A DNA stretch of 64,000 bases from CAVSRC01 sp963781775 (GCA_963781775.1 CAWAHE010000016.1:1-64000); one strand, 5' to 3'; counted from the stretch's first letter, positions 50,013 through 58,883 are shown. Numbers and translations are program-made. Notes: generated from the letters alone by a model not told the origin.

Positions 50013-51062
50013 TCAGCAGATGCGCGGCAGTTGTTCGCCGCTCAGCATGTCGATGACGCGCGTGCCGCCCAGCGACCCGCGACAGGTCACCCGGCCGGCC
50101 GGACCCTCGCCAACGCTGCCGATCGTCACCGCGCGGCTGCAGATATCGTGCTTGCGCAGAACGCCGACGGCTCTCTCGGCATCGGACGCGGCGACGAAGG
50201 CGACGAAGCGGCCCTCGTTGGCCACGTGGAACGGATCGAGCCCGAGGATTTCGCAGGCGGCGGCGACGTCGTCGCGCACCGGGATCAGCCGTTCGTCGGT
50301 TGCGATGGCGAGCCCCGCCGTCTCCGCGACCTCGACCAGCCCGCTCGCCAGCCCGCCCCTTGTCAGGTCGCGCAGGCAATGCACATCGACGCCACCTGCG
50401 AACAACGCCAGCACAGGATCGACCAGCGGCGCGCAATCGCTGGCGATCTCCGACTCGAAGCCAAGGCCCTCGCGCGCCGCCATCACCGCGATGCCGTGCC
50501 GGCCGATATCGCCCGACAGGATCACCGCGTCGCCCGGCCGCACCGCCTCTGGACCGATGGCGGCCGGCGCAACGATGCGCCCGATCCCCGCCGTGTTGAT
50601 GAACACGCCGTCTGCCTTGCCGCGATCGACCACCTTGAGGTCGCCCGTGACCAGCCGCACGCCAGCCGCCCGCGCTGCATCGCGCATGGACAGGACGATC
50701 CGGCGCAGCGTTTCGGTCGCCAGCCCCTCTTCGAGGATGAAGCCGGCGCTGAGGTACTCGGCGCGCGCGCCGCACATGGCAAGATCGTTGACCGTGCCGT
50801 TGACGGCGAGCATGCCGATATCGCCGCCGGGAAAAATCAGCGGCCGCACCACGTAGCTGTCGGTTGTGAAGGCGGCCGGGCCGCTGAGGTCGAGCCGCGC
50901 GCCGTCGTGGCGACGATCAAGCTCGGGATCGTCGAAGGCCGGACGAAAGATGGTGTCGAGTAGCCTCTCAGTCGCCCGCCCACCGCCGCCATGGGCGACC
51001 TGGATGGTCTCGTCGCCGGCATGCGGCAACGGGCAGGCGAGTGAAAATTCGTCAATCGCCAT
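50013..51062 (-). CDS. hypE: Hydrogenase maturation protein HypE
   Basis: A 349-residue protein of the PurM-like fold. It has the start VAHGGGGRATERLLDTIF, ATP-binding segments (TTDSYVVRPLIFPGGDIGML; NDLAMCGARAEYLSAGFILE) and the invariant C-terminus PRIC, whose final Cys carries carbamoyl then thiocyanate. HypE with HypF makes the cyanide ligands of the NiFe site. It is last in the maturation operon, 6 bp after hypD. Confidence 0.95.
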   Translation of the reverse strand: MAIDEFSLACPLPHAGDETIQVAHGGGGRATERLLDTIFRPAFDDPELDRRHDGARLDLSGPAAFTTDSYVVRPLIFPGGDIGMLAVNGTVNDLAMCGARAEYLSAGFILEEGLATETLRRIVLSMRDAARAAGVRLVTGDLKVVDRGKADGVFINTAGIGRIVAPAAIGPEAVRPGDAVILSGDIGRHGIAVMAAREGLGFESEIASDCAPLVDPVLALFAGGVDVHCLRDLTRGGLASGLVEVAETAGLAIATDERLIPVRDDVAAACEILGLDPFHVANEGRFVAFVAASDAERAVGVLRKHDICSRAVTIGSVGEGPAGRVTCRGSLGGTRVIDMLSGEQLPRIC

Positions 51063-51068
51063 GGAGAC

Positions 51069-52172
51069 TTACTCGGCCGCCACGGCCGCGATGCCGCGGT
51101 AGCGATAATAGGCGGCGCAGGCGCCTTCCGAGGAAACCATCGTCACGCCCAGCGGATGCTCCGGCGTGCAGCGCGTGCCGAAGGCCGGGCAGTCGGTCGG
51201 TTTCCGGTCGCCGCGCAGCACCTCGCCCGCGATACACTCGGTCGCTTCCTCGGTGCTTGTCCCGACCACGCCGAAGCGCTGCTCGGCATCGAAGGCGCGG
51301 TACGCGTCCGCGAGCCCCAGTCCGCTCTCCTCGATGTCGCCGATCCCGCGCCAGCGCCGGCGAACGACCTTGAACACCTCGGCCATGATCTGCTGCGCCG
51401 GGCGGTTGCCGCTGCGCTCCACCGCGCGGGCGTACTGGTTCTCGACCTCGTGCCGGCCTTCCTCAAGTTGCCTCACGCAGAGATAGACGCCCTCGAGGAT
51501 ATCGAGCGGCTCGAAGCCGGTGACCACGATCGGCACGCGGTATTGCTCGGCGAGCGGGAAATATTCCTCGAAGCCCATGATCGTGCAGACATGGCCGGCG
51601 GCGAGGAAGCCCTGCACGCGGTTGGTCGGCCCGGACAGGATTGCGCGCATCGCCGGCGGCACCAGCACGTGACTGACCAGGAGGGAGAAATTCGTCAGCC
51701 CCTCGCGCTTCGCCCGGTAGGCGGCCATGGCGTTCGCCGGCGCGGTCGTCTCAAAACCGACCGCGAAGAACACGACCTCACGATCCGGGTTGGCGCGCGC
51801 GATCGCCAGCGCATCCAGCGGCGAATAGACGACGCGCACGTCGCCGCCGCGCGCCTTGGCGGCCAGCAGATCGCCCGCGCTCCCCGGCACGCGCAGCATG
51901 TCGCCGAACGAGGTCAGGATGGTGCCCGGTCGGCCGGCAATCTCGATCGCCTTGTCGATGTAGTCGACCGGCGTCACGCAGACGGGACATCCCGGCCCAT
52001 GGATCAAGGTCACGTCGTCGGGCAAGAGCTGATCAATGCCGTAGCGCACGATGGCGTGGGTCTGGCCGCCGCACACCTCCATGATCTTCCACGGACGCGT
52101 GACGATCCGTTTGATCGCGTCGGCGAAGCGGTGGGCGGCGACCGGGTCGCGATACTCCTCGCGGTACTTCAT
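51069..52172 (-). CDS. hypD: Hydrogenase maturation protein HypD
   Basis: A 367-residue iron-sulfur protein. Signature segments are EVCGGQTHAIVRYGIDQLLP, HGPGCPVCVTP and GHVCTIMGFEEY, with the C-terminal cluster Cys residues in CIAGEVLRGDRKPTDCPAF and SSEGACAAYYRYR. HypD and HypC assemble Fe(CN)2CO. The start overlaps the hypC stop by 4 bp. Length and motifs are normal. Confidence 0.95.
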   Translation of the reverse strand: MKYREEYRDPVAAHRFADAIKRIVTRPWKIMEVCGGQTHAIVRYGIDQLLPDDVTLIHGPGCPVCVTPVDYIDKAIEIAGRPGTILTSFGDMLRVPGSAGDLLAAKARGGDVRVVYSPLDALAIARANPDREVVFFAVGFETTAPANAMAAYRAKREGLTNFSLLVSHVLVPPAMRAILSGPTNRVQGFLAAGHVCTIMGFEEYFPLAEQYRVPIVVTGFEPLDILEGVYLCVRQLEEGRHEVENQYARAVERSGNRPAQQIMAEVFKVVRRRWRGIGDIEESGLGLADAYRAFDAEQRFGVVGTSTEEATECIAGEVLRGDRKPTDCPAFGTRCTPEHPLGVTMVSSEGACAAYYRYRGIAAVAAE

Positions 52173-52429
52173 TGTGCCGCGTCCGCTGCGGCGAGTTCCG
52201 CCTCGATCTCGCCGATCCGCTCGAGATGCTCGAAGACCTTCTCCGCTTCCGCGGCATCGATGACCGTGATGGCGAAACCGACATGCACCAGCACATAGTC
52301 GCCGATCGCGGCTTCCGGCGTGTAGGCGAGGTTGATCTCCTTGACCACGCCGCCGAAATCCACCCGCGCCGTCCGCAGAATGTCTTCGCCATCGGTGGTC
52401 AGGATCTTTCCGGGGATCGCCAGGCACAT
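52169..52429 (-). CDS. hypC: Hydrogenase assembly chaperone HypC
   Basis: An 86-residue HypC/HupF chaperone starting MCLAIPGKIL, in which Cys2 is the essential residue that holds the iron centre. VDFGGVVKEINLAYTPEA and GDYVLVHVGFAITVID complete the family pattern. Its ATG shares one base with the hypF stop (TGATG) and its stop overlaps hypD, so hypF-C-D are translationally coupled. Confidence 0.95.
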   Translation of the reverse strand: MCLAIPGKILTTDGEDILRTARVDFGGVVKEINLAYTPEAAIGDYVLVHVGFAITVIDAAEAEKVFEHLERIGEIEAELAAADAAQ

Positions 52430-54786
52430 CACGCGGCTCCTGAGTATCTTGCTGCCCACCACGCCTGGCCGAGCGCCAGGCCGCCATCGTTCGGCGGCAC
52501 CTTCTCGTGCCACACCGGCTTCAGGCCGGCGGCGCCGAGCGCCGCGATGGTCGCCTCGGTCAGCCGCGCGTTCTGGAAGCAGCCGCCCGACAGTACCACC
52601 GTCGGCTCGCCGATGCGCGCGGCAACTTCGGCGATGGCTCCGGCAAGGCCGTCGTGGAAGGCCGCCGAGATCGTGGCGGGCGAGACGCCCGCGCGGATGT
52701 CGGCCAGGATTGCCTCCAGCGCCGGCCGCCAGTCGAGGATGAGCGGGGCGTTGGCGTCGCTGGTCATGATGGCGAAGCGATAGCTTTGCCCGGGCACCTC
52801 CACGGTCTCCCAGCCTCCCCCTTGAGGGGAGGTCGAAATGCCGAAGGCATTTCGGGAGCGGGTGGCCTTCACGGCCCACTCCAGCTCCATTGCCGCCTGG
52901 CCTTCGTAGCTGACGCGTTGCCTAAGGCCGATGAGCGCAGCGACAGCATCGAACAGACGCCCGGCGCTGGTCGTGATCGGCGCATTGACGCCGCGCTCGA
53001 GCATCGTCGCCAGTGTCGCCCGCTCGGCCGCCGAGAAGGCCGCAACCGGGGCGAGGTCGGTCATCGCCAACGCCGCTTCCCCGAACGCCGCGTGCAGAAG
53101 CCCGAGCGCGGAGCGCCGAGGCTCGCGCACCGCCGCCTCGCCGCCGGGCAGCCGGAACGGCCTCAGATGCGCAACCCGCTTCCAGCCGTCTGTCGTGATC
53201 TGGAAGAATTCGCCGCCCCAGATCGTGCCGTCGACCCCGTAGCCGGTTCCGTCCCACGCCACACCGAACACCGGCGGTGCGAGGCCGTGCTCCGCCATGC
53301 AGGCCGCGATATGCGCCACGTGGTGCTGCACAGCGACGGTCGGCGCGCCAAGCGCAGCGGCCACGCGCGTCGACTCGTAGTCGGGGTGGAGATCGCGCGC
53401 CACCAGCCGTGGCTTGGCATCGTGCAGACGTTGCATGTCGTCGAGCGCCCGCCCATAGGCATCGCGCGCCTGCGGCGTATCGAGATCGCCGAGATGCTGG
53501 CTGAGGACGGCGCCGGATTTGGTGCTCAGCGCCACCGTCGTCTTGAGGTAACCGCCGACGGCGAGGATACCCGGCGCAATACCCTTCGCGACAATCGCCG
53601 GCGCGTAGCCGCGCGCGCGCCGCAGCATCATCGGCCGCCCGGCAACTACGCGGACGACGGAATCGTCCACCGGCCGCACGATCGGCCGGTCATGAACCAG
53701 GAACAGATCGGCGATGCCGCCGAGGCGCCCAACGGCCTCATGCTCGTCGATGCAGATCGGCTCGTCCGAACGGTTTCCGCTGGTGGCGACCACCGGGAAT
53801 CCGGTTTCGGCCAACAGAAGATGGTGCAGCGGCGTGTAGGGAAGCATGACGCCGATGAGCGGATTGCCAGGCGCAACGCTGTCGGCGAGCGCGCGCCCGT
53901 GCTTCCGCAGCAGCACGATCGGCCGCTCGGGTGATGTCAGCAGCGTCGCTTCAAAGTCAGAAACATCCGCCACCCCGCCCACACGGGCGAGCGACGCGAA
54001 CATCACCGCAAACGGCTTCTCCTCGCGGTGTTTCCGCGCACGCAGCCTCTGGACGGCCGCCTCGTTGCGGGCATCGACCATCAAATGGAAGCCGCCCAAC
54101 CCCTTGACCGCGAGCACCTTTCCGTCGCCGAGCGCGGCGGCCGCGGCGCGGAGCGCATCGTCCTTCGCGGCGATCGCCCTGCCGGCGCCATCCCACAAGG
54201 CGAGTTGCGGACCGCAGGCCGGGCAGGCGTTCGGCTCAGCGTGGAAGCGACGGTCGGCCGGGTTCTCGTATTCCGCGCGGCATTCCGCGCACATGAGGAA
54301 GCGGCGCATGGTCGTGCGCGCCCGGTCGTAAGGCAGATCCTCGATGATCGAATAACGCGGCCCGCAATGGGTGCAGTTGGTGAAGGGATAGCGGTGGCGC
54401 CGGTTCGCCGGATCATCGACCTCCGTCAGGCACGCCTCGCAGGTCGCGAGGTCGGGCAATAAGGCGGCGCTGCGCGCACCGGTCACAGAGCTCTCGCGAA
54501 TGCTGAACCCGGATTCGCCGAGGGCATCCATCGCGCGTGCCGCCACGCTCGCAACCGACGCCGGCGGCGGGGCGCGGCTCAGCGCCTCGACCAGGTCGCC
54601 GATCGCGGCGTGCGCGCCCTCGACCTCGATGGTCACACCCTCGCTCGTGTTGGCGACGAAGCCGGCCAGTCCGCGCGCCTGCGCCTCCCGCCACACGAAA
54701 GGCCGGAAGCCGACGCCTTGCACCGTGCCGGTAACCGCGATCCGCAACCGCTCGCGCGGCTCCGCGATGCGCACGGCCTCGTTCAC
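52429..54786 (-). CDS. hypF: Carbamoyltransferase HypF
   Basis: A 785-residue multi-domain enzyme. Domain order: acylphosphatase (VTGTVQGVGFRPFVWREAQA, about 12-31), zinc-finger pair (CEACLTEV, CTHCGPR, CAECRAEY, CPACGPQ), YrdC-like domain (AVKGLGGFHLMVDARNEAAV) and Kae1-like domain (VAVQHHVAHIAACMAEHG; VLSGGCFQNARL). It makes carbamoyl-adenylate for the HypE thiocarboxamide. GTG 54786 overlaps the hypA stop. Between about residues 641 and 660 an in-frame palindromic insertion adds TRSRNAFGISTSPQGGGWE, absent from the usual domain. Confidence 0.93.
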   Translation of the reverse strand: MNEAVRIAEPRERLRIAVTGTVQGVGFRPFVWREAQARGLAGFVANTSEGVTIEVEGAHAAIGDLVEALSRAPPPASVASVAARAMDALGESGFSIRESSVTGARSAALLPDLATCEACLTEVDDPANRRHRYPFTNCTHCGPRYSIIEDLPYDRARTTMRRFLMCAECRAEYENPADRRFHAEPNACPACGPQLALWDGAGRAIAAKDDALRAAAAALGDGKVLAVKGLGGFHLMVDARNEAAVQRLRARKHREEKPFAVMFASLARVGGVADVSDFEATLLTSPERPIVLLRKHGRALADSVAPGNPLIGVMLPYTPLHHLLLAETGFPVVATSGNRSDEPICIDEHEAVGRLGGIADLFLVHDRPIVRPVDDSVVRVVAGRPMMLRRARGYAPAIVAKGIAPGILAVGGYLKTTVALSTKSGAVLSQHLGDLDTPQARDAYGRALDDMQRLHDAKPRLVARDLHPDYESTRVAAALGAPTVAVQHHVAHIAACMAEHGLAPPVFGVAWDGTGYGVDGTIWGGEFFQITTDGWKRVAHLRPFRLPGGEAAVREPRRSALGLLHAAFGEAALAMTDLAPVAAFSAAERATLATMLERGVNAPITTSAGRLFDAVAALIGLRQRVSYEGQAAMELEWAVKATRSRNAFGISTSPQGGGWETVEVPGQSYRFAIMTSDANAPLILDWRPALEAILADIRAGVSPATISAAFHDGLAGAIAEVAARIGEPTVVLSGGCFQNARLTEATIAALGAAGLKPVWHEKVPPNDGGLALGQAWWAARYSGAA
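52814..52854. repeat. Palindromic repeat element inserted in frame within hypF
   Basis: Two adjacent hairpins are visible: CCTCCCC-CTTGA-GGGGAGG (52814-52832) and CGAAATGCC-GAA-GGCATTTCG (52834-52854). Such double palindromes with the core AAATGCCGAAGGCATTT are, from memory, a dispersed repeat in Hyphomicrobiales genomes, often intergenic. Here the element is read through in frame and encodes an extra loop near the HypF C-terminal domain. Confidence 0.7.
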
Positions 54787-55046
54787 GCCTCGACCTCGAC
54801 GCCGGTCAACACCACTTCGCTGGCGCGCGGATCGTTGATGTCGTCGGACGTCTCGATGTCGAGCGTCGCGCCTTCCGCAATGGTGCCGGCGGCGGCATCG
54901 TCGAAATGCTCGCCGAAATGCGCCGCGCTCATGTGGCTGAGCGCGCCCAGCCACACGGAAACGCCAGTCACTTGCTTCGCCCGCTCGCCCTCGGCCGCCG
55001 CCAGGATGCGCCGCATCAGGTCCTTCATCAGCCCGTGTTCGTGCAT
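54783..55046 (-). CDS. HypA-like nickel insertion protein lacking the zinc-finger domain
   Basis: An 87-residue HypA homologue. The N-terminal nickel site MHEHGLMKDLMRRIL (H2, E3) and the core VTGVSVWLGALSHMSAAHFGEHFDDAA are conserved. The CxxC...CxxC zinc domain, normally about 30 residues long before the final strand, is missing. The protein contains no cysteine and passes directly to DPRASEVVLTGVEVEA. Typical HypA has 110-120 residues. No hypB lies in the operon, so nickel delivery may differ from the standard HypA-HypB route. It could retain only large-subunit docking. Confidence 0.8.
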   Translation of the reverse strand: MHEHGLMKDLMRRILAAAEGERAKQVTGVSVWLGALSHMSAAHFGEHFDDAAAGTIAEGATLDIETSDDINDPRASEVVLTGVEVEA

Positions 55047-55513
55047 CAGGCATGCTCCATGGAAAGTTCGGCTAGCACCCGCGCCACCACCTCATCGATG
55101 GCCCCGGCGACCTCCGGCGACAGCCCGGCGCCGAGATCGAAACGCCGCGCCTCGATGGCGAAGACGACGCAGCGCGCCGGGAGCTGGTCCAGCGTGCGCG
55201 CCAGCTCGATGGACTCGACCAGGCCGATGGCATGCGACGACATGGCGAACATCGGTTGCGGCAGCGGCTCGCTGACCGCATCGATCCGGTGGATGGTGCC
55301 GGGGGCCGCGCCTGACAATCCGGCGTCCACGATCACGACATCGTCCGCGTCGGCGAATAGGTCGATGAGCTTGCCTGCCTCGCCGTCCGTCTCGATGACC
55401 GTGACGCCAGCGGGCGCTTGCTCTTTCAGCCGCGCCGCAACGATCCGCCCGGCGGCATCGTCACCGCGGTCGGGATGGCCGATGCCGATGACCAGCCGGT
55501 TCGCCGCGCCCAT
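55046..55513 (-). CDS. Hydrogenase maturation protease (HyaD/HycI family)
   Basis: A 155-residue endopeptidase with the start RLVIGIGHPDRGDDAAGRIVA, where the Asp of RGDD is a nickel-sensing residue, then VVIVDAGLSGAAPGTIHRID and a conserved His (MSSHAIGLVESIELA). It should trim the C-terminal tail of the large subunit encoded just upstream (4-bp gap) after metal insertion. ATG 55513 starts at the conserved beta strand; its stop shares a base with the hypA start (TGATG). Confidence 0.9.
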   Translation of the reverse strand: MGAANRLVIGIGHPDRGDDAAGRIVAARLKEQAPAGVTVIETDGEAGKLIDLFADADDVVIVDAGLSGAAPGTIHRIDAVSEPLPQPMFAMSSHAIGLVESIELARTLDQLPARCVVFAIEARRFDLGAGLSPEVAGAIDEVVARVLAELSMEHA

Positions 55514-55517
55514 CGCC

Positions 55518-56807
55518 TCACCCGCGATCGATCCGGAGATCGAGGAAATGCGTCGCGCAGGAGATGCACGGATCGTAGTTCCTGACCGTCTGTTCGCAGC
55601 GATGGCGCAGTTCATCGTCGGGCAAATCGAGCCAGCCGCCGATCAGGAGCTTCAGGTCGTCCTCGACACTCGCCTGGTTCTGCGACGTCGGCGGCACGAT
55701 CTGCGCGTCCTCGATCGTGCCATCGGCGGCTATGCGGTAACGGTGATAGATCATGCCGCGCGGCGCTTCCGTCGCCGCGTATCCGGTTGCCGCGCGCGGC
55801 TCGACCGGCACGAACGGCCGGTCCGGCTGCTCGTAGTCCTCGATGATCCTCAGCGCATCGTCGCATGCTTGCAGCACCTCGACGGCGCGCACGATAATGC
55901 TCTTGTAGGGGTTGTCGCAGGCCGGCGCGATTCCCGCCTCGTGGGCCAGTTCCCGCGCCACCGGCAACAACTTGTCGAAATTGAGTGCGAAGCGCGCCAG
56001 CGGCCCGACCAGATAGTTGCCGCGCGCGCGAATGCGCGCCTGCAGCGCATTGGAATGCGCGACGTGGATCTCCTCGAAGGTCTGGTCGTACGCGTGCGCG
56101 GTGATGTCCATGCCGCGGTTGGAGACGATGTGGCCCTCGTTGAACGGGTATTCGTCCGGATGGCTGAGCGACACCAGTTCGTAGTCGCGGTGGCGGTCCG
56201 GAAACTCGAGGCCCGCCGTCCAGCGCACGGTGGCGATGGCGAGATCGCGCGCTCGCTTCAGCGGATCGACCATCTTTTGCAGGTCGCGCTTGGTCGGCAC
56301 CTTGTAGAAGCCGCCGACGCGCACATTGACCGGATGGATCTCGCGCCCGCCGGTCAGCGTCATCAGCGCGTTGCCGGTCTTCTTCAGTTCCAGCCCCTGC
56401 TTGACGATATCCGCGTGGTCGCGTGCCATTTCGACCGCGCCCTCGTAGCCGAGGAAATCAGGCGCGTGCAGCATGTAGATGTGCAGCGTGTGGCTCTCGA
56501 TCCACTCGCCGCAATAGAGGAGCCGCCTGAGCGCCCGCAATTGGCCGTCGACGGTGACGCCGAGGGCGTCCTCCATCGCATGCACGGCGCTCATCTGGTA
56601 GGCGACCGGGCAGATGCCGCAGATGCGCGCGGTGATGTCGGGCGCTTCCATGAAACTGCGGCCGCGCAGAAACGCCTCGAAGAAGCGCGGTGGCTCGAAG
56701 ATGCGCAATTGCGCGTCCTTGACCTCGCCATCGCGGATGGTGACCGTCAGCGCGCCCTCACCCTCGACGCGGGCGAGATAGTCGACCTTGATGGTCTTAC
56801 GAACCAT
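55518..56807 (-). CDS. NiFe hydrogenase large (alpha) subunit, group 3b-like
   Basis: A 429-residue catalytic subunit. The N-terminal nickel-site motif is RICGICPVAYQMSA (C63, C66), and the C-terminal motif is DPCISCATHFL (C414, C417), followed by a nine-residue tail after H420 that is the expected protease substrate. The size and motif variant match cytoplasmic bidirectional group 3b (sulfhydrogenase, NADP-linked) enzymes. It overlaps the small-subunit gene by 11 bp. It would interconvert H2 and protons, coupled to NAD(P)(H) via the beta and gamma subunits. Confidence 0.94.
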   Translation of the reverse strand: MVRKTIKVDYLARVEGEGALTVTIRDGEVKDAQLRIFEPPRFFEAFLRGRSFMEAPDITARICGICPVAYQMSAVHAMEDALGVTVDGQLRALRRLLYCGEWIESHTLHIYMLHAPDFLGYEGAVEMARDHADIVKQGLELKKTGNALMTLTGGREIHPVNVRVGGFYKVPTKRDLQKMVDPLKRARDLAIATVRWTAGLEFPDRHRDYELVSLSHPDEYPFNEGHIVSNRGMDITAHAYDQTFEEIHVAHSNALQARIRARGNYLVGPLARFALNFDKLLPVARELAHEAGIAPACDNPYKSIIVRAVEVLQACDDALRIIEDYEQPDRPFVPVEPRAATGYAATEAPRGMIYHRYRIAADGTIEDAQIVPPTSQNQASVEDDLKLLIGGWLDLPDDELRHRCEQTVRNYDPCISCATHFLDLRIDRG

Positions 56808-57573
56808 GGCGCTTGGCCTCCTCGCGGAACGGCTCGGCGTTGGCGTTGAAGGTGCTGTAAACCCGCTTGATGTCGCGTTCGTTCATGCCGAGTTCGCTGA
56901 GCCCAGCGCTGAGCGAACGCGTGTTCGGCGTCTCCTTCGGCCCGAAGCAGCCGTAGCAGCCGCGGTCGTAGCTCGGGCAGATCGCGCCGCAGCCGGCGTG
57001 GGTCACCGGACCCAGACAGGGCGTGCCGTGCGCCACCATCACGCAGACATTGTTCTTCAGCTTGCATTCGACGCAGACGCTGTGTTCCGGCGTCACCGGC
57101 TTGCGGCCGGCAAGAAACGCCGACAGCACCTCGACCAGTTGCCCCTTGTCGATCGGGCAGCCGCGTAGCTCGAAATCGACCGGCACATGGGCGGCGATCG
57201 GCGTCGAGGTGGCCAGCGTCGAGATGTAGTCCGGGTGGGCATAGACGATCGACGTGAACGCCGTCACGTCGGCGAAGTTCCTGAGCGCCTGGATGCCGCC
57301 AGCGGTGGCGCAGGCGCCTATGGTGATCAGCACCTTCGACTGCCGGCGCACCTCGCGGATGCGTTCGGCGTCGTGTGCCGTGGTGATCGAGCCCTCCACC
57401 AGCGACACGTCATAGGGCCCCGGCAACACGGCGCGCGTCGCCTCGGCGAAATTGGCGATGTCCACGGCGCCAGCGACGGCCAGCAATTCGTCCTCGCAAT
57501 CGAGCAGCGTCAACTGGCATCCGTCGCAGGACGCGAACTTCCACACGGCGAGCTTGGGCTTGCGGGCCGCCAT
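56797..57573 (-). CDS. NiFe hydrogenase small (delta) subunit
   Basis: A 258-residue iron-sulfur subunit. The proximal-cluster motif is FASCDGCQLTLLD (C16, C19), with further Cys in IGACATAGGI and ELRGCPIDK. A C-terminal segment HGTPCLGPVTHAGCGAICPS, then YDRGCYGCFGPKE binds additional clusters. There is no Tat signal and no membrane anchor, so the enzyme is cytoplasmic. It relays electrons between the active site and the ferredoxin-like beta subunit. It starts 2 bp after the gamma-subunit gene. Confidence 0.94.
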   Translation of the reverse strand: MAARKPKLAVWKFASCDGCQLTLLDCEDELLAVAGAVDIANFAEATRAVLPGPYDVSLVEGSITTAHDAERIREVRRQSKVLITIGACATAGGIQALRNFADVTAFTSIVYAHPDYISTLATSTPIAAHVPVDFELRGCPIDKGQLVEVLSAFLAGRKPVTPEHSVCVECKLKNNVCVMVAHGTPCLGPVTHAGCGAICPSYDRGCYGCFGPKETPNTRSLSAGLSELGMNERDIKRVYSTFNANAEPFREEAKRHGS

Positions 57574-57574
57574 C

Positions 57575-58441
57575 TCAGATTTCCCTCAACGCCATCAGCC
57601 GACCGAGCCGGCCATAGGTTGCCACGGGACCGTCGCGGCAGACGAAGTCCGACGAGAACTGGCAATGGCCGCACTGGCCGATGGCGCATTTCATGTTGCG
57701 CTCCATGGACAGGTAAATCGAGTCCGCCGCGACACCCGCCTCTCCCAGTGCGATCGCCGCGAAGCGCATCATCACCTCCGGACCGCACACCATTGCGACG
57801 GTATTGGCCGGGTCGAAGGGTGCGCGCGGGATCAACGTCGTCACCACGCCGACATTGCCGCGCCAATCCAGCCCGGCGTGATCGACGGTCACCTCGACCT
57901 CGAGATCAAAGCGCGTCCGCCAGCGTTCCAGTTCCGAGCGGAACAGGATGCCCGACGGTTCGCGCGCCCCGCAAAGCAGCATCACGCGACCGTAGCGGTC
58001 GCGGTTGGCGAGCACGTGGTAGATCGAGGGACGCAGCGGCGCGAGGCCGAGGCCGCCAGCCACGATCACCACGTCCGCCCCGGCAGCCGCCTCGACCGGC
58101 CAGCCGATCCCGTAGGGGCCACGCAGGCCGACCGCGTCACCGGGCTTCAGCCGGGCAAGCGCTTCGGACACCTTGCCGACCGCGCGGATCGTGTGCACCA
58201 GCCTGTCCGGCTCGTCGGAATCGCCGCTGATCGAGATCGCCGCCTCGCCGACGCCGAAAGCGTAAAGCATGTTGAACTGACCGGGAGCGAACGTGAAGCC
58301 GTTGACGCCCGGGTCGATGTCGAGCGTCCACACGTCGGACAGTTCACGGCGCGAGCGCATCACCCGCGCCACGCGCGGCACCATCGCGTCCGCGGCGCGC
58401 TGGTTCACGGTCGCCGCTTCGGGTTCAAGCGCCATAGACAT
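57575..58441 (-). CDS. Hydrogenase gamma subunit, FAD/NAD(P)-binding reductase
   Basis: A 288-residue ferredoxin-NADP reductase-like protein: the FAD-binding barrel (FAPGQFNMLYAFGVGEAAIS), the pyridine-nucleotide domain (DVVIVAGGLGLAPLRPSIYH; LLCGAREPSGILF; VAMVCGPEVMMRF) and a C-terminal 2Fe-2S loop (CAIGQCGHCQ...DFVC). It exchanges electrons with NAD(P)H in group 3b hydrogenases. The first ATG (58441) overlaps the upstream cyclic-nucleotide-domain gene by 17 bp; ATG 58435 is an alternative start. Confidence 0.93.
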   Translation of the reverse strand: MSMALEPEAATVNQRAADAMVPRVARVMRSRRELSDVWTLDIDPGVNGFTFAPGQFNMLYAFGVGEAAISISGDSDEPDRLVHTIRAVGKVSEALARLKPGDAVGLRGPYGIGWPVEAAAGADVVIVAGGLGLAPLRPSIYHVLANRDRYGRVMLLCGAREPSGILFRSELERWRTRFDLEVEVTVDHAGLDWRGNVGVVTTLIPRAPFDPANTVAMVCGPEVMMRFAAIALGEAGVAADSIYLSMERNMKCAIGQCGHCQFSSDFVCRDGPVATYGRLGRLMALREI

Positions 58442-58883
58442 CCAGAAGCTGCATCCGGGTCGCCTGCAGCCGGCTGACCAGCAGCGGCACGAAGCGCATC
58501 ATCATCTCGTAGCCGACATCGTGATCGGCGTCGCATTTGCCGCGCAGGCAGCGCGCATCCATGCCGATGGCGCGCACCAGTTCGACGGCGCGGGCGTCAT
58601 GCATCCACTGGTAAGGCGGCAGCAGCCACGATACGCCGACGATCTCGCCTTCCCCGGCGGTCTGGAACGTGATCGCTTTCCGTCCCGGCGCCACCACATC
58701 GAGCGCCACGCGCCCGTGGCGGATCAGATAGAACTCATCCGCGGCGTCGCCGGTATGGAACAGGTATTCGCCGGCCTTGAAGGCCACGTTGCGGGCGCAG
58801 CCCGCGATCAGCTTGATGGTGTCGTCGTCGAGATCGGCGAAAAACCGGTGCTCGCGGACGATCTTTTCCATTCCCTCGATCAT
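58425..58883 (-). CDS. Single-domain cyclic-nucleotide-binding protein in the hydrogenase operon
   Basis: A 152-residue protein consisting of one Crp-type sensor barrel (FFADLDDDTIKLIAGCARNV; YLFHTGDAADEFYLIRHGRV; GEIVGVSWLLPPYQWMHDAR) and a C-terminal helix. There is no DNA-binding helix-turn-helix. The GEIVGVS...DARAVE segment resembles the phosphate-binding cassette with its Arg, although spaced unusually. It lies between beta and gamma genes with overlaps on both sides, so it is made with the enzyme and may be a subunit or an allosteric regulator. That role is inferred. Confidence 0.88.
   Translation of the reverse strand: MIEGMEKIVREHRFFADLDDDTIKLIAGCARNVAFKAGEYLFHTGDAADEFYLIRHGRVALDVVAPGRKAITFQTAGEGEIVGVSWLLPPYQWMHDARAVELVRAIGMDARCLRGKCDADHDVGYEMMMRFVPLLVSRLQATRMQLLDVYGA

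Noticed and set aside
58425..58883. Crp-family transcription factor
   Set aside because: There is no C-terminal helix-turn-helix; only the sensor barrel and one helix are present.
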